In this document: one piece after another, positions 24,976 through 33,956 of the stretch | Layout: each line of letters starts with the position of its first letter | Position numbering within the stretch: position 1 is the stretch's first letter | DNA from: Rhodoferax antarcticus ANT.BR | Lineage (GTDB): Bacteria; Pseudomonadota; Gammaproteobacteria; Burkholderiales; Burkholderiaceae_C | Direction of reading: 5' to 3' | DNA: 64,000 nucleotides | Assembly (NCBI RefSeq): GCF_001938565.1 | Contig: NZ_MSYM01000013.1 | Span: 497,496-561,495 of the forward strand | Translations under genes and position numbers: made by a program | The notes under the pieces: model-generated | Database searches by the model: none | Told to the model about the DNA's origin: nothing | What the model saw: the letters and a program-made list of their open reading frames with translations, nothing else

Positions 24976-25850
24976 AAGCATGGTTTTTTGCTGGTTTGAT
25001 CTGCCTTGCGTCGGCGGTGCAGGCTTACGACGTGGTTGACGACCGGGGTGTGAGCGTCAGCTTCGCCCAACCGCCGCAGCGCGTGGTGAGCCTGCTGCCG
25101 TCGCTGGCTGAGACGGTATGTGAGCTGGGCGCCTGCGTGCGCTTGGTGGGAGTGGATCGCTACACCGACTACCCCGCCAGTTTGCAAAAAGTGCCCAAGG
25201 TCGGGGGCGGGCTGGACCCCAACATTGAGGCCATCGTGGCGCTGCGCCCAGATGTGGTGTTGCTGATCACCTCGTCGCGCGCCAGCGACCGGCTGCGTGC
25301 CCTGGGTATCAAGGTGGTGGCGCTGGAGCCCAAAACCCACGCCGATGTGCAGCGCGTTGTTTTGAAGATTGGCGAGGTGTTGGCGGTGGCGGACGCGGCC
25401 AAGATCTGGCGCGCCATTGATGTCGCCGTGGCGGCGGCGGCGGAGTCGATACCAGCCTCGGTCAAGGGCACACGGGTGTATTTTGAGGTTAGTCAGGGGC
25501 CATATGCTGCGAGCGAATCGTCATTCATCGGCGAGACGCTGACCCGCCTGGGTGTGAAGAATATCGTGCCGGGCAAATTGGGGCCGTTCCCCAAGCTGAA
25601 TCCCGAATTCATAGTGCGTGCTGACCCTGACCTGATCATGGTGAGTGAGCGAAGCGCCACCGGTATGGCGCAGCGCCCGGGCTGGCAGGGCATGCGTGCG
25701 TTGCGTGAAAACCGCGTGTGCATCTTCGCCAACCATGATGCCGATAGCCTGGTGCGCCCAGGGCCACGCATGGCCGAAGGCGCCCGGCTGATGGCGCAGT
25801 GCCTGACGGATCAGGTGCGCAAAACGCCCACAGCACGGCCCCCACTTTGA
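24972..25850 (+). CDS. btuF: periplasmic cobalamin-binding protein BtuF
   Basis: This is the periplasmic substrate-binding protein of the B12 ABC transporter. The signal peptide (FFAGLICLASAVQA) is followed by two lobes of the class III substrate-binding fold. Typical segments are RVVSLLPSLAETVCELG, LVGVDRYTDYPASL, PNIEAIVALRPDVVL and the C-terminal RPGPRMAEGARLMAQCL. The start overlaps the cobU stop (ATGA) and the stop overlaps btuC, so translation is probably coupled. The btuF-btuC-btuD order identifies the substrate class. Confidence 0.87.
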   Translation: MKAWFFAGLICLASAVQAYDVVDDRGVSVSFAQPPQRVVSLLPSLAETVCELGACVRLVGVDRYTDYPASLQKVPKVGGGLDPNIEAIVALRPDVVLLITSSRASDRLRALGIKVVALEPKTHADVQRVVLKIGEVLAVADAAKIWRAIDVAVAAAAESIPASVKGTRVYFEVSQGPYAASESSFIGETLTRLGVKNIVPGKLGPFPKLNPEFIVRADPDLIMVSERSATGMAQRPGWQGMRALRENRVCIFANHDADSLVRPGPRMAEGARLMAQCLTDQVRKTPTARPPL

Positions 25851-26926
25851 CGCTGCGCAGCGTATCTTTTGTCGTTTGGTCGCTGGTGCTGTTGAGCCTG
25901 GCACTCATCGGCCTGGGCGTAAGCGTGGGCAGCACCGGGTTTGAGAACCTGCTGACGCCGCTGCTGCATCCTGCGCCAGACCCTTCTGCCACCGCCATGG
26001 CGCAGCAAATTGTGGGCCATATTCGCCTGCCGCGCACCCTTGGCGCCTGGGCTGCTGGGGCCCTGCTGGGGCTGGCCGGTGCGGTGGCGCAGGGCTTGTT
26101 TCGCAACCCTTTGGCTGACCCATATCTGCTGGGTAGCGCCTCCGGCGCGGCGCTGGGTGTGGCGCTGGTGCTGGCGGTGCTGGGCGGCGGCGGGGGCATG
26201 CTGGGTAGCAACATGATGAGTGGCGGGGCGGCGGTGAGCGTGTTCTCCGGCAGTGTGCTGGTGCGTCTGGGGCTGACGGGTGCGGCGTTTGTTGGTGCGG
26301 TGCTGGCGGTATTGCTCACACTGGCGCTCTCGCGCGGGGTTCAGCACACGCTGCGTCTACTGCTGGCCGGTGTGGTGGTGGGCGTGGTGCTGGGGGCGGC
26401 CACGCAACTGGTGCTGCTGTTTTCGCCCGAATCGATGCAGGCCATGCAGGCTTTCATGCTCGGCTCCACAGCGTTCGTCGGCTGGATCGCCTTGGCACTG
26501 ATGGCGGGCGTGTGGGTGGTGTGTGTGCTGGCTGCTGGTTTGCTCGGACGGGTGCTGGACGGCTTGAGCCTGGGCGAGGCCACCGCGCAAAGTCTGGGGT
26601 TGCCGCTGGGCAGTCTGCGCGTGGCGCTGGTGGCGGTGCTGGCGCTGGCCACAGGCACGGCGGTGGCGCAGACCGGGCTGATTGCTTTTGTCGGTCTGGC
26701 CGCGCCGCACCTAGTGCGCTCGGTCATCAAAACCACCCACGGCTCGCTGATGCTGCTGGCCAGCCTGATGGGCGGCGCCTTACTGATGGCCGCCGACACG
26801 CTGGCGCGCTGGCTGATTGCACCGCAAGAACTGCCGGTGGGCGTTCTCACCGCCGTCCTGGGCGGCGGCTACCTGCTGTGGCTGATGCGTCGCAACACGT
26901 GCGGCTTTACCGGAGGCGGCCAGTGA
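25799..26926 (+). CDS. btuC: B12 ABC transporter permease BtuC (FecCD family)
   Basis: This inner-membrane permease of the FecCD family has about ten hydrophobic helices. Signature segments are IRLPRTLGAWAAGALLGLAG, NPLADPYLLGSASGAALG, the long Gly-rich helix run, IAFVGLAAPHLVR (coupling-helix region contacting the ATPase) and LPVGVLTAVLGGGYLLWL. The start is a GTG at 25799 inside the end of btuF. The stop overlaps the GTG of btuD. Length (375) is slightly long because of the N-terminus. Confidence 0.9.
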   Translation: MPDGSGAQNAHSTAPTLTLRSVSFVVWSLVLLSLALIGLGVSVGSTGFENLLTPLLHPAPDPSATAMAQQIVGHIRLPRTLGAWAAGALLGLAGAVAQGLFRNPLADPYLLGSASGAALGVALVLAVLGGGGGMLGSNMMSGGAAVSVFSGSVLVRLGLTGAAFVGAVLAVLLTLALSRGVQHTLRLLLAGVVVGVVLGAATQLVLLFSPESMQAMQAFMLGSTAFVGWIALALMAGVWVVCVLAAGLLGRVLDGLSLGEATAQSLGLPLGSLRVALVAVLALATGTAVAQTGLIAFVGLAAPHLVRSVIKTTHGSLMLLASLMGGALLMAADTLARWLIAPQELPVGVLTAVLGGGYLLWLMRRNTCGFTGGGQ

Positions 26927-27771
26927 TCAATGCTGCATCTTCTATAGCTATTGAGGCAAGCCACATAAGGGCTAGCCTCGGAAATATCGAGATACTGCAC
27001 GACATCTCCATGCGCTTGCCGCGGGGCCGCTGGACCAGCGTTGTCGGGCCCAATGGCGCCGGTAAATCGACGCTGCTCAAAGTGCTGGCCGGGTTGATGC
27101 CGCACACCGGCAGCATCCAGTTGCTGGGCCATGACCTGCACAGCCTGGCGCACCGCGCGCGCGCACGCCAGCTCGCCTGGCTGGGCCAAAACGAATCTTC
27201 TGGCGACGACCTGACCGTGTGGGATGTGGCGCTGCTGGGCCGCCTGCCGCATCAGGCCTGGTTGGCTGGGCCCAGCCCGCAGGATCTGGTAGCCACCGAG
27301 ACGGCGCTCAAAGCCACCCACGCCTGGGAGTGGCGTCGGCGCAGTCTGGGCCAACTCTCGGGCGGCGAGCGCCAACGGGTGCTGCTGGCGCGCGCGCTGG
27401 CGGTGCAGGCGCAGGTGCTGCTGATGGACGAACCCTTGGCCAATTTGGACCCGCCGCACCAGGCGGACTGGCTGGGCGTGGTGCGCTGTCTACTTGAGAC
27501 CAACACCACCGTCGTCAGTGTGCTGCACGAGATATCGATGGCGCTGCATGCGGACGAAATGCTTATCATGGCGGACGGCCGAATCACGCATCAGGGCGGG
27601 TGTGCCGACCCCGCCACCCATCAGGCGCTGGAGTCGGTGTTTGATCACCGCATTCGCGTGTATCCGATCGAGGATCAATGGGTGGCTTTGCCGCGTGCTG
27701 ATGCCCTTCAACCCGCGTTCAATCACGCCGACATTGCCGGTGGGCTTGCGTCGTGCGGGGTTGAAGACTGA
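26923..27771 (+). CDS. btuD: B12 ABC transporter ATPase BtuD
   Basis: This is an ABC ATPase with Walker A VVGPNGAGKSTLLKVL, signature LSGGERQRVLLARAL, Walker B VLLMDEPLANLD and the H-loop SVLHEIS. The Q-loop (LGQNESSGDDLTV) is also present. The GTG at 26923 (GTGA overlap with btuC) is chosen; longer frames upstream lie inside btuC. The N-terminal residues SIAIEASHIRASLGNIEIL are encoded partly by a repeat copy that overlaps the first beta strands. It works with btuF and btuC. Confidence 0.92.
   Translation: MINAASSIAIEASHIRASLGNIEILHDISMRLPRGRWTSVVGPNGAGKSTLLKVLAGLMPHTGSIQLLGHDLHSLAHRARARQLAWLGQNESSGDDLTVWDVALLGRLPHQAWLAGPSPQDLVATETALKATHAWEWRRRSLGQLSGGERQRVLLARALAVQAQVLLMDEPLANLDPPHQADWLGVVRCLLETNTTVVSVLHEISMALHADEMLIMADGRITHQGGCADPATHQALESVFDHRIRVYPIEDQWVALPRADALQPAFNHADIAGGLASCGVED
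26937..26990 (-). repeat. CTAGCCCTTAT-family repeat at the start of btuD
   Basis: Minus-orientation copy (TCTATAGCTATTGAGGCAAG, then CACATAAGGGCTAGCCTCGG). It is translated in frame as the N-terminal residues of BtuD. Confidence 0.8.
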
Positions 27772-27812
27772 CGACACCCGAGCTTGGCTTCTCTAAAAGG
27801 ACATCGTTTCAT

Positions 27813-28283
27813 ATGAGCTACATCACCTGGTTTCTGAATCATGGCGAAAAACACCGCAAGATCGTGGAGAGACTTAAAAAGGACGGGCTCTCGCAGGATC
27901 AGATCATTGACTACTTTGAATTTGACAATATGGTTGCGAGGGAGTTGGAGTTCTGTCTGCTCTACGCTGAGCCCAGGAAATGCCACAACACCGCTTATCT
28001 GAGCTGCTACATGTGCGCGTGTCCGTATTTCAGGTTCGACGACAAGGGCACCCTCAACGCCGAGGGCATTCTGGTGAAGAGCCATTGCGCGATCAATTCC
28101 ACCAAATCTGCCCAGTTCGTTCACGACGGCGTGGCGCATCTGGACTGCTCCAAATGCAAGGTGCCGCACACCCGGGACTTCGTGCGAAATAATTTCAATG
28201 AAAACTGGCTTGAGATGATGAAAGACTGCGCCCCGGTCAAACCCGATGACCCTGAAACAGGCATCCCTGGCGTTTCCAAATAG
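27813..28283 (+). CDS. cysteine-rich small-domain protein in the cobalamin operon
   Basis: The 156-residue protein begins MSYITWFLNHGEKHRK and carries a cysteine cluster in the middle: CHNTAYLSCYMCACPYF, then SHCAIN, then LDCSKCKVPHTRDF. The pattern (CxxC-type pairs, then a DCSxCxxPH block) resembles the 'cysteine-rich small domain' (PF04071-type, putative zinc binder), reported near cobalamin genes in some archaea and bacteria. The first half (REN-like helix, KIVERLKKDGLSQDQII) is not recognised. No catalytic motif is seen. Its place between btuD and bioB suggests a corrinoid-related role, which is inference. The family name is tentative. Confidence 0.6.
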   Translation: MSYITWFLNHGEKHRKIVERLKKDGLSQDQIIDYFEFDNMVARELEFCLLYAEPRKCHNTAYLSCYMCACPYFRFDDKGTLNAEGILVKSHCAINSTKSAQFVHDGVAHLDCSKCKVPHTRDFVRNNFNENWLEMMKDCAPVKPDDPETGIPGVSK

Positions 28284-28334
28284 GCCATTGGCAGGCCAAG
28301 ACACTTTTTTTAAATACTGTTTTTGACGACACAC

Positions 28335-29381
28335 ATGACACTCTTGACCTCTGAAGACACCACCGCCGTCACCATCGCGCTGCACTTTCATGCCTGCCTT
28401 GACGAACACCCCGAACGCCCGGCCAGCGGCCAGCGGGTCTGGAGCGTGGATGAGGTGCTGGCGCTGTTTGATCTGCCTTTTTCAGACCTGATGTTTCAGG
28501 CCCAAACGGTGCACCGCGCTCACTTTGACCCCAATCTGATTGAGTTGGCCACCCTGGTCTCGGTCAAAACCGGCGGTTGCCCGGAAGATTGCGGCTACTG
28601 CCCGCAGTCGGTGCACTTTGACACCGGTGTGCAGGCCAGCAAATTGATGGGTGTTGACACCGTGCGCCGTGCCGCGCTGGCTGCGAAAGAGGCCGGGGCC
28701 AGCCGTTTTTGCATGGGTGCCGCCTGGCGTGCGCCCAAAGACCGTGACATTGAGGCAGTGGCTGAACTGGTGCGCACCGTCAAGGCCAGCGGGCTGGAGG
28801 CTTGTGCCACGCTGGGCATGCTGTCCGACGGCCAGGCCGAGACGCTGCGCGACGCCGGGCTGGACTACTACAACCACAACCTGGATAGCGCGCCCGATTT
28901 CTACGGCAACATCATCACCACCCGCGACTACCAGGACCGGCTTGACACCCTGGCGCGGGTGCGCGAGGCGGGCATCAGCGTGTGTTGCGGCGGCATTGTC
29001 GGCCTGGGGGAGTCGCGCTTGCAGCGAGCCGGTTTGGTAGCCGAACTGGCCAATTTGTCGCCGTACCCCGAGTCGGTTCCGATCAACCATCTGGTCAAGG
29101 TGGCGGGCACACCGCTGGCCGCTCAGCCCGACCTGGACCCGCTGGAGTTTGTGCGCACCATTGCCGCAGCGCGCATCACCATGCCGATGGCGCGGGTGCG
29201 CTTGTCGGCGGGCCGCCAAAGCCTGGGTGAGGCGGAGCAGGCGCTGTGTTTTGTGGCCGGCGCCAACTCGATTTTTTATGGCGACAAACTGTTGACCACG
29301 TCCAACCCGCAGGGCAACGAGGATTTGGCGCTGCTGTCACGGCTGGGGCTGCAAATCGGCACACCGATGCCTCGGGCCTGA
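28335..29381 (+). CDS. bioB: biotin synthase BioB
   Basis: BioB is a radical-SAM enzyme inserting sulfur into dethiobiotin. The radical SAM motif is in [14 protein letters not shown], with a [2Fe-2S] site formed by later conserved Cys and Arg ([20 protein letters not shown]). Also typical are [23 protein letters not shown] and [13 protein letters not shown]. The ATG at 28335 is used; the in-frame TTG at 28323 is less likely. Other bio genes are absent nearby. It sits between the cysteine-rich gene and cbiB on the same strand; cobinamide-related function is not implied. Confidence 0.94.
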   Translation: MTLLTSEDTTAVTIALHFHACLDEHPERPASGQRVWSVDEVLALFDLPFSDLMFQAQTVHRAHFDPNLIELATLVSVKTGGCPEDCGYCPQSVHFDTGVQASKLMGVDTVRRAALAAKEAGASRFCMGAAWRAPKDRDIEAVAELVRTVKASGLEACATLGMLSDGQAETLRDAGLDYYNHNLDSAPDFYGNIITTRDYQDRLDTLARVREAGISVCCGGIVGLGESRLQRAGLVAELANLSPYPESVPINHLVKVAGTPLAAQPDLDPLEFVRTIAAARITMPMARVRLSAGRQSLGEAEQALCFVAGANSIFYGDKLLTTSNPQGNEDLALLSRLGLQIGTPMPRA

Positions 29382-29385
29382 CCTA

Positions 29386-30414
29386 ATGAATGTCTGGATT
29401 CCCGCCGGGGCGCTGGTCCTGGCCCTGCTGGTGGACCACTTCTGGGGCGAACCGCCGGTGCGGCTGCACCCGGTGGTATGGATGGGCAATTACCTCGGTT
29501 GGGCCGGTCGGCAAGTTCAAAAGGTGGCCTTGCAGGGGGCGCTCGCGCCATCCTCGGCGGCGGGCCCGGTAACGGTCGCCAGCGCACCAGATTACAAGGC
29601 TTTTTGGCTCGCAGCCCTTTACTGGTCGGCGGGAGCTGCTCTATTTACAGTAGCAGCATGGTGGCTCCAAAGCGCGCTCATGCAAGCGCTGGGCGCGTCT
29701 GCGGGCTGGCTGGGCGGTGCCACGTCGCAGTTGTTAGGCGCCGTGCTGCTGGCGCTGTTGCTCAAACCCATGCTGGCCTGGGCCATGTTGCGCCGTGAGG
29801 TTCAGGCGGTGGAGGGCGCTTTGGCCGGGTCTTTGCAGGCCGGGCGCGATCAACTGAAGTGGCTGGTCAGCCGCGACACCGCCAACTTGAGCGAAGCCGA
29901 GGTGCGTGAAAGCGCCATCGAATCCCTGGCCGAAAACCTCAGCGACTCGGTGGTGGCGCCAATCTTCTGGTTTGTGTTGCTGGGCCTGCCTGGTGCGGTG
30001 CTCTACCGCTTTGCCAATACGGCTGATGCGATGTGGGGCTACAAGGGCCTGTACAAAGGGCAAAACTGGGAATGGGCCGGCAAATGGGCGGCGTGGGTCG
30101 ATGACGTGCTGAACTGGCTGCCCGCGCGCCTGACCGGGCTGTTGCTGGCGGCCACCAGTGGGGTGGCGCAGCATGTGCTGCGCCGCGAGGCGGTCAAAAC
30201 CCCGTCGCCCAACAGCGGCTGGCCGATGGCCGCGATGGCGCTGGCCCTGAACATCCAGCTGGCCAAGCCGGGCGTGTATGCGCTCAACCCAGACGCTGGT
30301 GCGCCGCTGCCCGAGCAGACTGGGCAGGCCGTCATTTATGCACGAAAAGTGCTTCTAGCCCTTATTCCGCTTGCGCTGACTGCTCTGATATTTAAAGCAT
30401 GGTTCAGCGCATGA
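29386..30414 (+). CDS. cbiB: adenosylcobinamide-phosphate synthase CbiB
   Basis: This inner-membrane enzyme joins aminopropanol phosphate (or threonine phosphate product) to adenosylcobyric acid. Diagnostic segments are DHFWGEPPVRLHPVVWMGN at the N-terminus, LVSRDTANLSEAEVRESAIE, ENLSDSVVAPIFW and GYKGLYKGQNWEWAGKWAA, with several hydrophobic helices. Its likely substrate donor is the product of the CobC-type domain encoded at 41741. Two dispersed-repeat copies lie within the gene (29597-29652 and the C-terminal one). The C-terminal residues KVLLALIPLALTALIFKAWF are repeat-encoded and form the last membrane helix. Confidence 0.92.
   Translation: MNVWIPAGALVLALLVDHFWGEPPVRLHPVVWMGNYLGWAGRQVQKVALQGALAPSSAAGPVTVASAPDYKAFWLAALYWSAGAALFTVAAWWLQSALMQALGASAGWLGGATSQLLGAVLLALLLKPMLAWAMLRREVQAVEGALAGSLQAGRDQLKWLVSRDTANLSEAEVRESAIESLAENLSDSVVAPIFWFVLLGLPGAVLYRFANTADAMWGYKGLYKGQNWEWAGKWAAWVDDVLNWLPARLTGLLLAATSGVAQHVLRREAVKTPSPNSGWPMAAMALALNIQLAKPGVYALNPDAGAPLPEQTGQAVIYARKVLLALIPLALTALIFKAWFSA
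29597..29652 (+). repeat. CTAGCCCTTAT-family repeat inside cbiB (first)
   Basis: Diverged copy (TTTTTGGCTCGCAGCCCTTT, then GAGCTGCTCTATTTA). It is translated in frame in the first membrane region. Confidence 0.55.
30345..30400 (+). repeat. CTAGCCCTTAT-family repeat at the 3' end of cbiB
   Basis: Good copy (GTGCTTCTAGCCCTTATTCC, then ACTGCTCTGATATTTAAA). In frame it encodes the last hydrophobic segment of CbiB, and it lies at the border with the cobQ-Wadjet insertion. Confidence 0.8.
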
Positions 30415-30475
30415 CTGCGCCTTGTATTTGCGCCCTGTCGCCCCGGTGCCTGATTTATTAAAAAGAGTTCATTCC

Positions 30476-32167
30476 ATGAGTGCTGCCACACCAATTTCCA
30501 TGCCCACTTTGCCAACTGCCGTGCCAGCCGCCACGCCAGGTGAGATGTCAGTAGAAATGCCCGTTGAGATGCCAACTGCGCGGTCCACCACGCCAGCGCC
30601 ACCGTTGCCGAACATCGAGGTGCCGCTGCTCGACCCGGCCGTGCCTAAACGCGCGCGCTGCCTGATGATCCAGGGCACCTCGTCGGACGTTGGCAAAAGC
30701 CTGCTGGTGGCCGGCCTGTGCCGCGCCTACACGCGTCGCGGCATCACCGTGCGGCCGTTCAAAGCGCAGAACATGAGCAACAACGCGGCGGTCAGCGTCG
30801 ACTCTGACCTGCCGCCTGGCCCGGATGGCGAGATCCGCTGTGGCGAAATTGGCCGCGCCCAGGCGCTACAGGCTCGCGCTTGCAAGATGCCGGCGTCGAT
30901 CCACATGAACCCGGTGCTGTTGAAGCCGCAGGCTTGCGTCGGCTCACAAGTGGTGCTGCGCGGGCGCGCGCTCGGCAATTGGCCAGCACGGCACTACCAC
31001 GAGCTCAAGCCGATGCTCATGCCGGCGGTGCTCGACAGCCTGCGCCGCACCGCCGCGCTGGCTGAACTGGTGATCGTCGAAGGTGCCGGCAGCGGCACCG
31101 AGGTTTACCTGCGGCATTGCGACATCACCAATATGAACTTGGCTGAATTGGCCGACTTGCCGGTGGTGGTGCTGACCGACAACGACCGTGGCGGCGCGAT
31201 TGCAGCGGTGGTGGGCACGTATTTGCTGCACACGGCAGAGGAGCGCGCGCGCATTGTGGGTTACATCGTCAACAAGTTTCGCGGTGACTTTTCTCTGTAC
31301 GAACCCGGTTGCCAGGTGATGACCGAGCAGACCGGCTGGCCGCTGCTGGGCGTTGTGCGCTGGTTCGAGGGCGCTGGCCGTTTGCCGGCTGAAGACGCGC
31401 TGGCGCTCGAAAAACCGACGCGCCAGACGAGCGGTGCAGCGGGTAGCGCCCTGCTGGTGGTCGTGCCGCAGTTGTCCCGCGTGGCCAATTTCGATGACCT
31501 CGACCCGCTGGCCGCCGAAGCCGGTGTGGTGGTGCGCTGGATTCCTCCGGGTGAGCCGATCCCGGCAGAGGCCAACGTCGTGCTGTTGCCCGGCTCGAAA
31601 ACCACCCGCGCCGATCTTGATGTGTTACGCCGTGAAGGTTGGGACATCGACATTCACGCGCATGTGCGCCGCGGTGGCCGAGTCGTCGGTCTGTGTGCTG
31701 GGTTTCAGATGCTGGGCCATGTCGTGCGTGACCCGCTGGGCATTGAGGGCGCTGCGGGTGAGACGCCGGGCTTGGGCCTGCTCGATATCGAAACGACGAT
31801 CGGCGGCGACAAGCGGCTGATCGATATTGACCGTTTCGATAGTGTCAGCGGTCAGCGCGTGGTCGGCTACGAAATGCACATGGGACGCACCGATGGGCCC
31901 GGGCTGGCGCGGCCGTGGCTGCGCTTGGTGGGCGCTGATGGTGGCGAGACGCCTGAAGGCGCGGTCTCGGCTGATGGCCGCATCACGGGCGCCTATATTC
32001 ACGGCCTGTTTGCCGCCGATGGCTTTCGCAGCCATTGGCTGAGGCAGCTTGGCGCGCAGATTTCCGAACTCGACTTTGAGGCGCAGGTGGAAGCCACGCT
32101 GGAGGCGTTGGCTGACCATGTCGAAGCGAATCTTGACCTTGACGCGCTGCTGGCGCTGGCGCGTTAA
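30476..32167 (+). CDS. CobQ-family cobyric acid synthase, first tandem paralogue
   Basis: The family amidates the b, d, e and g carboxylates of adenosylcobyrinic a,c-diamide. This 563-residue copy has an atypical Pro/Thr/Met-rich leader of about 60 residues. The synthetase domain carries GTSSDVGKS (residues 67-75) and FKAQNMSNNAA. The glutaminase domain carries the nucleophile Cys in GLCAGFQMLG (about residue 407) and the His in YIHGLF (about 509). The DIDRGG-type loop reads TDNDRGGA (about residue 235), unlike the canonical copy at 44155. The leader is preceded by an AAAGAG ribosome site. It probably arose by duplication or transfer; function beyond the family is not known. Confidence 0.87.
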   Translation: MSAATPISMPTLPTAVPAATPGEMSVEMPVEMPTARSTTPAPPLPNIEVPLLDPAVPKRARCLMIQGTSSDVGKSLLVAGLCRAYTRRGITVRPFKAQNMSNNAAVSVDSDLPPGPDGEIRCGEIGRAQALQARACKMPASIHMNPVLLKPQACVGSQVVLRGRALGNWPARHYHELKPMLMPAVLDSLRRTAALAELVIVEGAGSGTEVYLRHCDITNMNLAELADLPVVVLTDNDRGGAIAAVVGTYLLHTAEERARIVGYIVNKFRGDFSLYEPGCQVMTEQTGWPLLGVVRWFEGAGRLPAEDALALEKPTRQTSGAAGSALLVVVPQLSRVANFDDLDPLAAEAGVVVRWIPPGEPIPAEANVVLLPGSKTTRADLDVLRREGWDIDIHAHVRRGGRVVGLCAGFQMLGHVVRDPLGIEGAAGETPGLGLLDIETTIGGDKRLIDIDRFDSVSGQRVVGYEMHMGRTDGPGLARPWLRLVGADGGETPEGAVSADGRITGAYIHGLFAADGFRSHWLRQLGAQISELDFEAQVEATLEALADHVEANLDLDALLALAR

Positions 32168-32179
32168 CGCGGTTGATGC

Positions 32180-33823
32180 ATGAAAGAAACCGTCATCTTC
32201 ACCCCGGCGCCAGATGCGCCCAGGCGGGCGCGCCGCCTGATGATTCAAGGCACCTCGTCGGACGTCGGCAAAAGCCTGCTGGTGGCCGGCCTGTGTCGCG
32301 CCTTTGCCAATCGCGGCTGGGTCGTGCGTCCGTTCAAGGCGCAGAACATGAGCAACAACGCAGCGGTGGCGGTGGATGCCGATCTGTCCAGCGCCGTTTC
32401 GCTTTATGCGCCGGGCAGCGGTGGCAATGACGCCATGAAAGTCGGTGACGAGCGCCCGGATTGTGGCGAAATTGGCCGCGCGCAGGCTTTGCAGGCGCGG
32501 GCCTGTGGCGCAGAGCGTTCGGTGCATATGAACCCGGTGCTGCTCAAGCCTGAGAGCGATATCGACTGCCAGGTGGTCCTGCGCGGGCGGGTGCTCGGGC
32601 GCCAGTCGGCCAGCGCCTACCAAACGCTCAAGCCTGCACTGATGCCCGCGGTGCTCGACAGCCTAGAGCGGTTGTCGCAGCAAGCCGATCTAGTGTTGAT
32701 TGAAGGGGCCGGCAGTGGCGCCGAAGCGTACTTGCGCGCGCAAGACATCAGCAACATGGGGCTGGCCGAAGCCGCTGATTTGCCAGTCATGCTGGTTGGC
32801 GACGAGTCGCGCGGTGGCGTGAGCGCAGCGGTGCTTGGCCATCGCCTGCTGTGGAGCGTGTCTGAGCGCGCGCGGGTTGCCGGGGTGGTGGTGAACAAAT
32901 TCCGTGGCGACCCGGCGGTGTTCGCACCCGCGGGCGATGCCATCCAGACTGCCACCGGCTGGCCGGTGCTTGGGCTGGTGCGCTGGTTCGACGGCGCCAC
33001 GCGCCTGCCGCAGGAAGATTCTTTGGCGCTTGACGTGGCCGCCCGCGCCACCTCGCCGACGCTTGCCGGTGCCGCCAAGCCGCTGACCATTGCCGTGTTG
33101 CGTACGCCGCGCATGGCGAATACAGACGATCTGGATCCACTCGAGGCCGAGCCGGGGGTGGTGCTGCACTGGGTGCAGGCGGGCGAGCCGATTCCGCGCG
33201 CCGCTGATGTGGCGGTGCTGGCCGGCTCCAAAGCGACGCGCGCCGACCTCGAGTTTGTGCGCGCGCAGGGTTGGCACCACGATCTGCACGCGCATGTGCG
33301 CCAAGGCGGGCGAGTCGTCGGCCTGTGCGCGGGCTTGCAGATGCTCGGTCGTATGGTGCGTGACCCGCTGGGTATTGAGGGCGCGCCGGGCGAGAGCGAA
33401 GGGCTGGGTCTGCTCGACCTCGACACCGAGATTGGCGGCGACAAGCGGCTGCTCGACCTGGACGCGGTCGACAGCATCAGCGGCTGCCGCGTGACGGGTT
33501 ATGAAATGCACATGGGGCGCACGCAGGGCGCAGCGCTGGCGCGGCCGTGGCTGCGGCTAGCGCAGGCTACTGGCGAGCGCGCTGAGGGCGCGGTGTCCGC
33601 CGACGGGCGGGTGATGGGCAGCTACGTGCATGGCCTGTTCGCCAGCGATGACTTTCGCCACCACTGGCTCAAGCAAATGCGTGGTGATATTGTGCTGGGG
33701 GCGGCTGGAGATGGCGCGCCTGTCAACGCCTACGAGGCGCGCGTTGAAGCCGCGCTCAACGCCTTCGCCGCGCAATTGGAGGTCGACCTCGACCTTGACG
33801 CGATTTGGGCGTTGGCGCGATGA
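32180..33823 (+). CDS. CobQ-family cobyric acid synthase, second tandem paralogue
   Basis: This 547-residue copy starts 12 bases after the first. It shares with it GTSSDVGKSLLVAGLCRA and many further blocks; by eye they are about 60 percent identical, so they form a duplicate pair. The synthetase P-loop is at residues 24-32. The glutaminase Cys is at about 383 (GLCAGLQMLG) and the His at about 484 (YVHGLF). The DIDRGG-type loop is altered further, to GDESRGGV (about residue 208). An insert (SSAVSLYAPGSGGNDAMKVG) lies before CGEIGRAQALQ. Both tandem copies resemble alphaproteobacterial CobQ more than the 44155 copy does. Specialised substrate is possible but unproven. Confidence 0.87.
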   Translation: MKETVIFTPAPDAPRRARRLMIQGTSSDVGKSLLVAGLCRAFANRGWVVRPFKAQNMSNNAAVAVDADLSSAVSLYAPGSGGNDAMKVGDERPDCGEIGRAQALQARACGAERSVHMNPVLLKPESDIDCQVVLRGRVLGRQSASAYQTLKPALMPAVLDSLERLSQQADLVLIEGAGSGAEAYLRAQDISNMGLAEAADLPVMLVGDESRGGVSAAVLGHRLLWSVSERARVAGVVVNKFRGDPAVFAPAGDAIQTATGWPVLGLVRWFDGATRLPQEDSLALDVAARATSPTLAGAAKPLTIAVLRTPRMANTDDLDPLEAEPGVVLHWVQAGEPIPRAADVAVLAGSKATRADLEFVRAQGWHHDLHAHVRQGGRVVGLCAGLQMLGRMVRDPLGIEGAPGESEGLGLLDLDTEIGGDKRLLDLDAVDSISGCRVTGYEMHMGRTQGAALARPWLRLAQATGERAEGAVSADGRVMGSYVHGLFASDDFRHHWLKQMRGDIVLGAAGDGAPVNAYEARVEAALNAFAAQLEVDLDLDAIWALAR

Positions 33824-33956
33824 GGGGCAAGGAGACCGCCGATAACAGGAGTTGGCGACCTCACGCATCCGTAGACAACATTGGCTTGACGCCAGCAAAT
33901 GCATGCCAAAACGCGCGTCGGCATGGTGCGTGTTGTGAGCCGCTGCGCCCGACGAG

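Noticed and set aside
31625..32623. Long minus-strand ORF opposite the cobQ pair
   Set aside because: It is antisense to two strongly family-like genes and has no recognisable domain.
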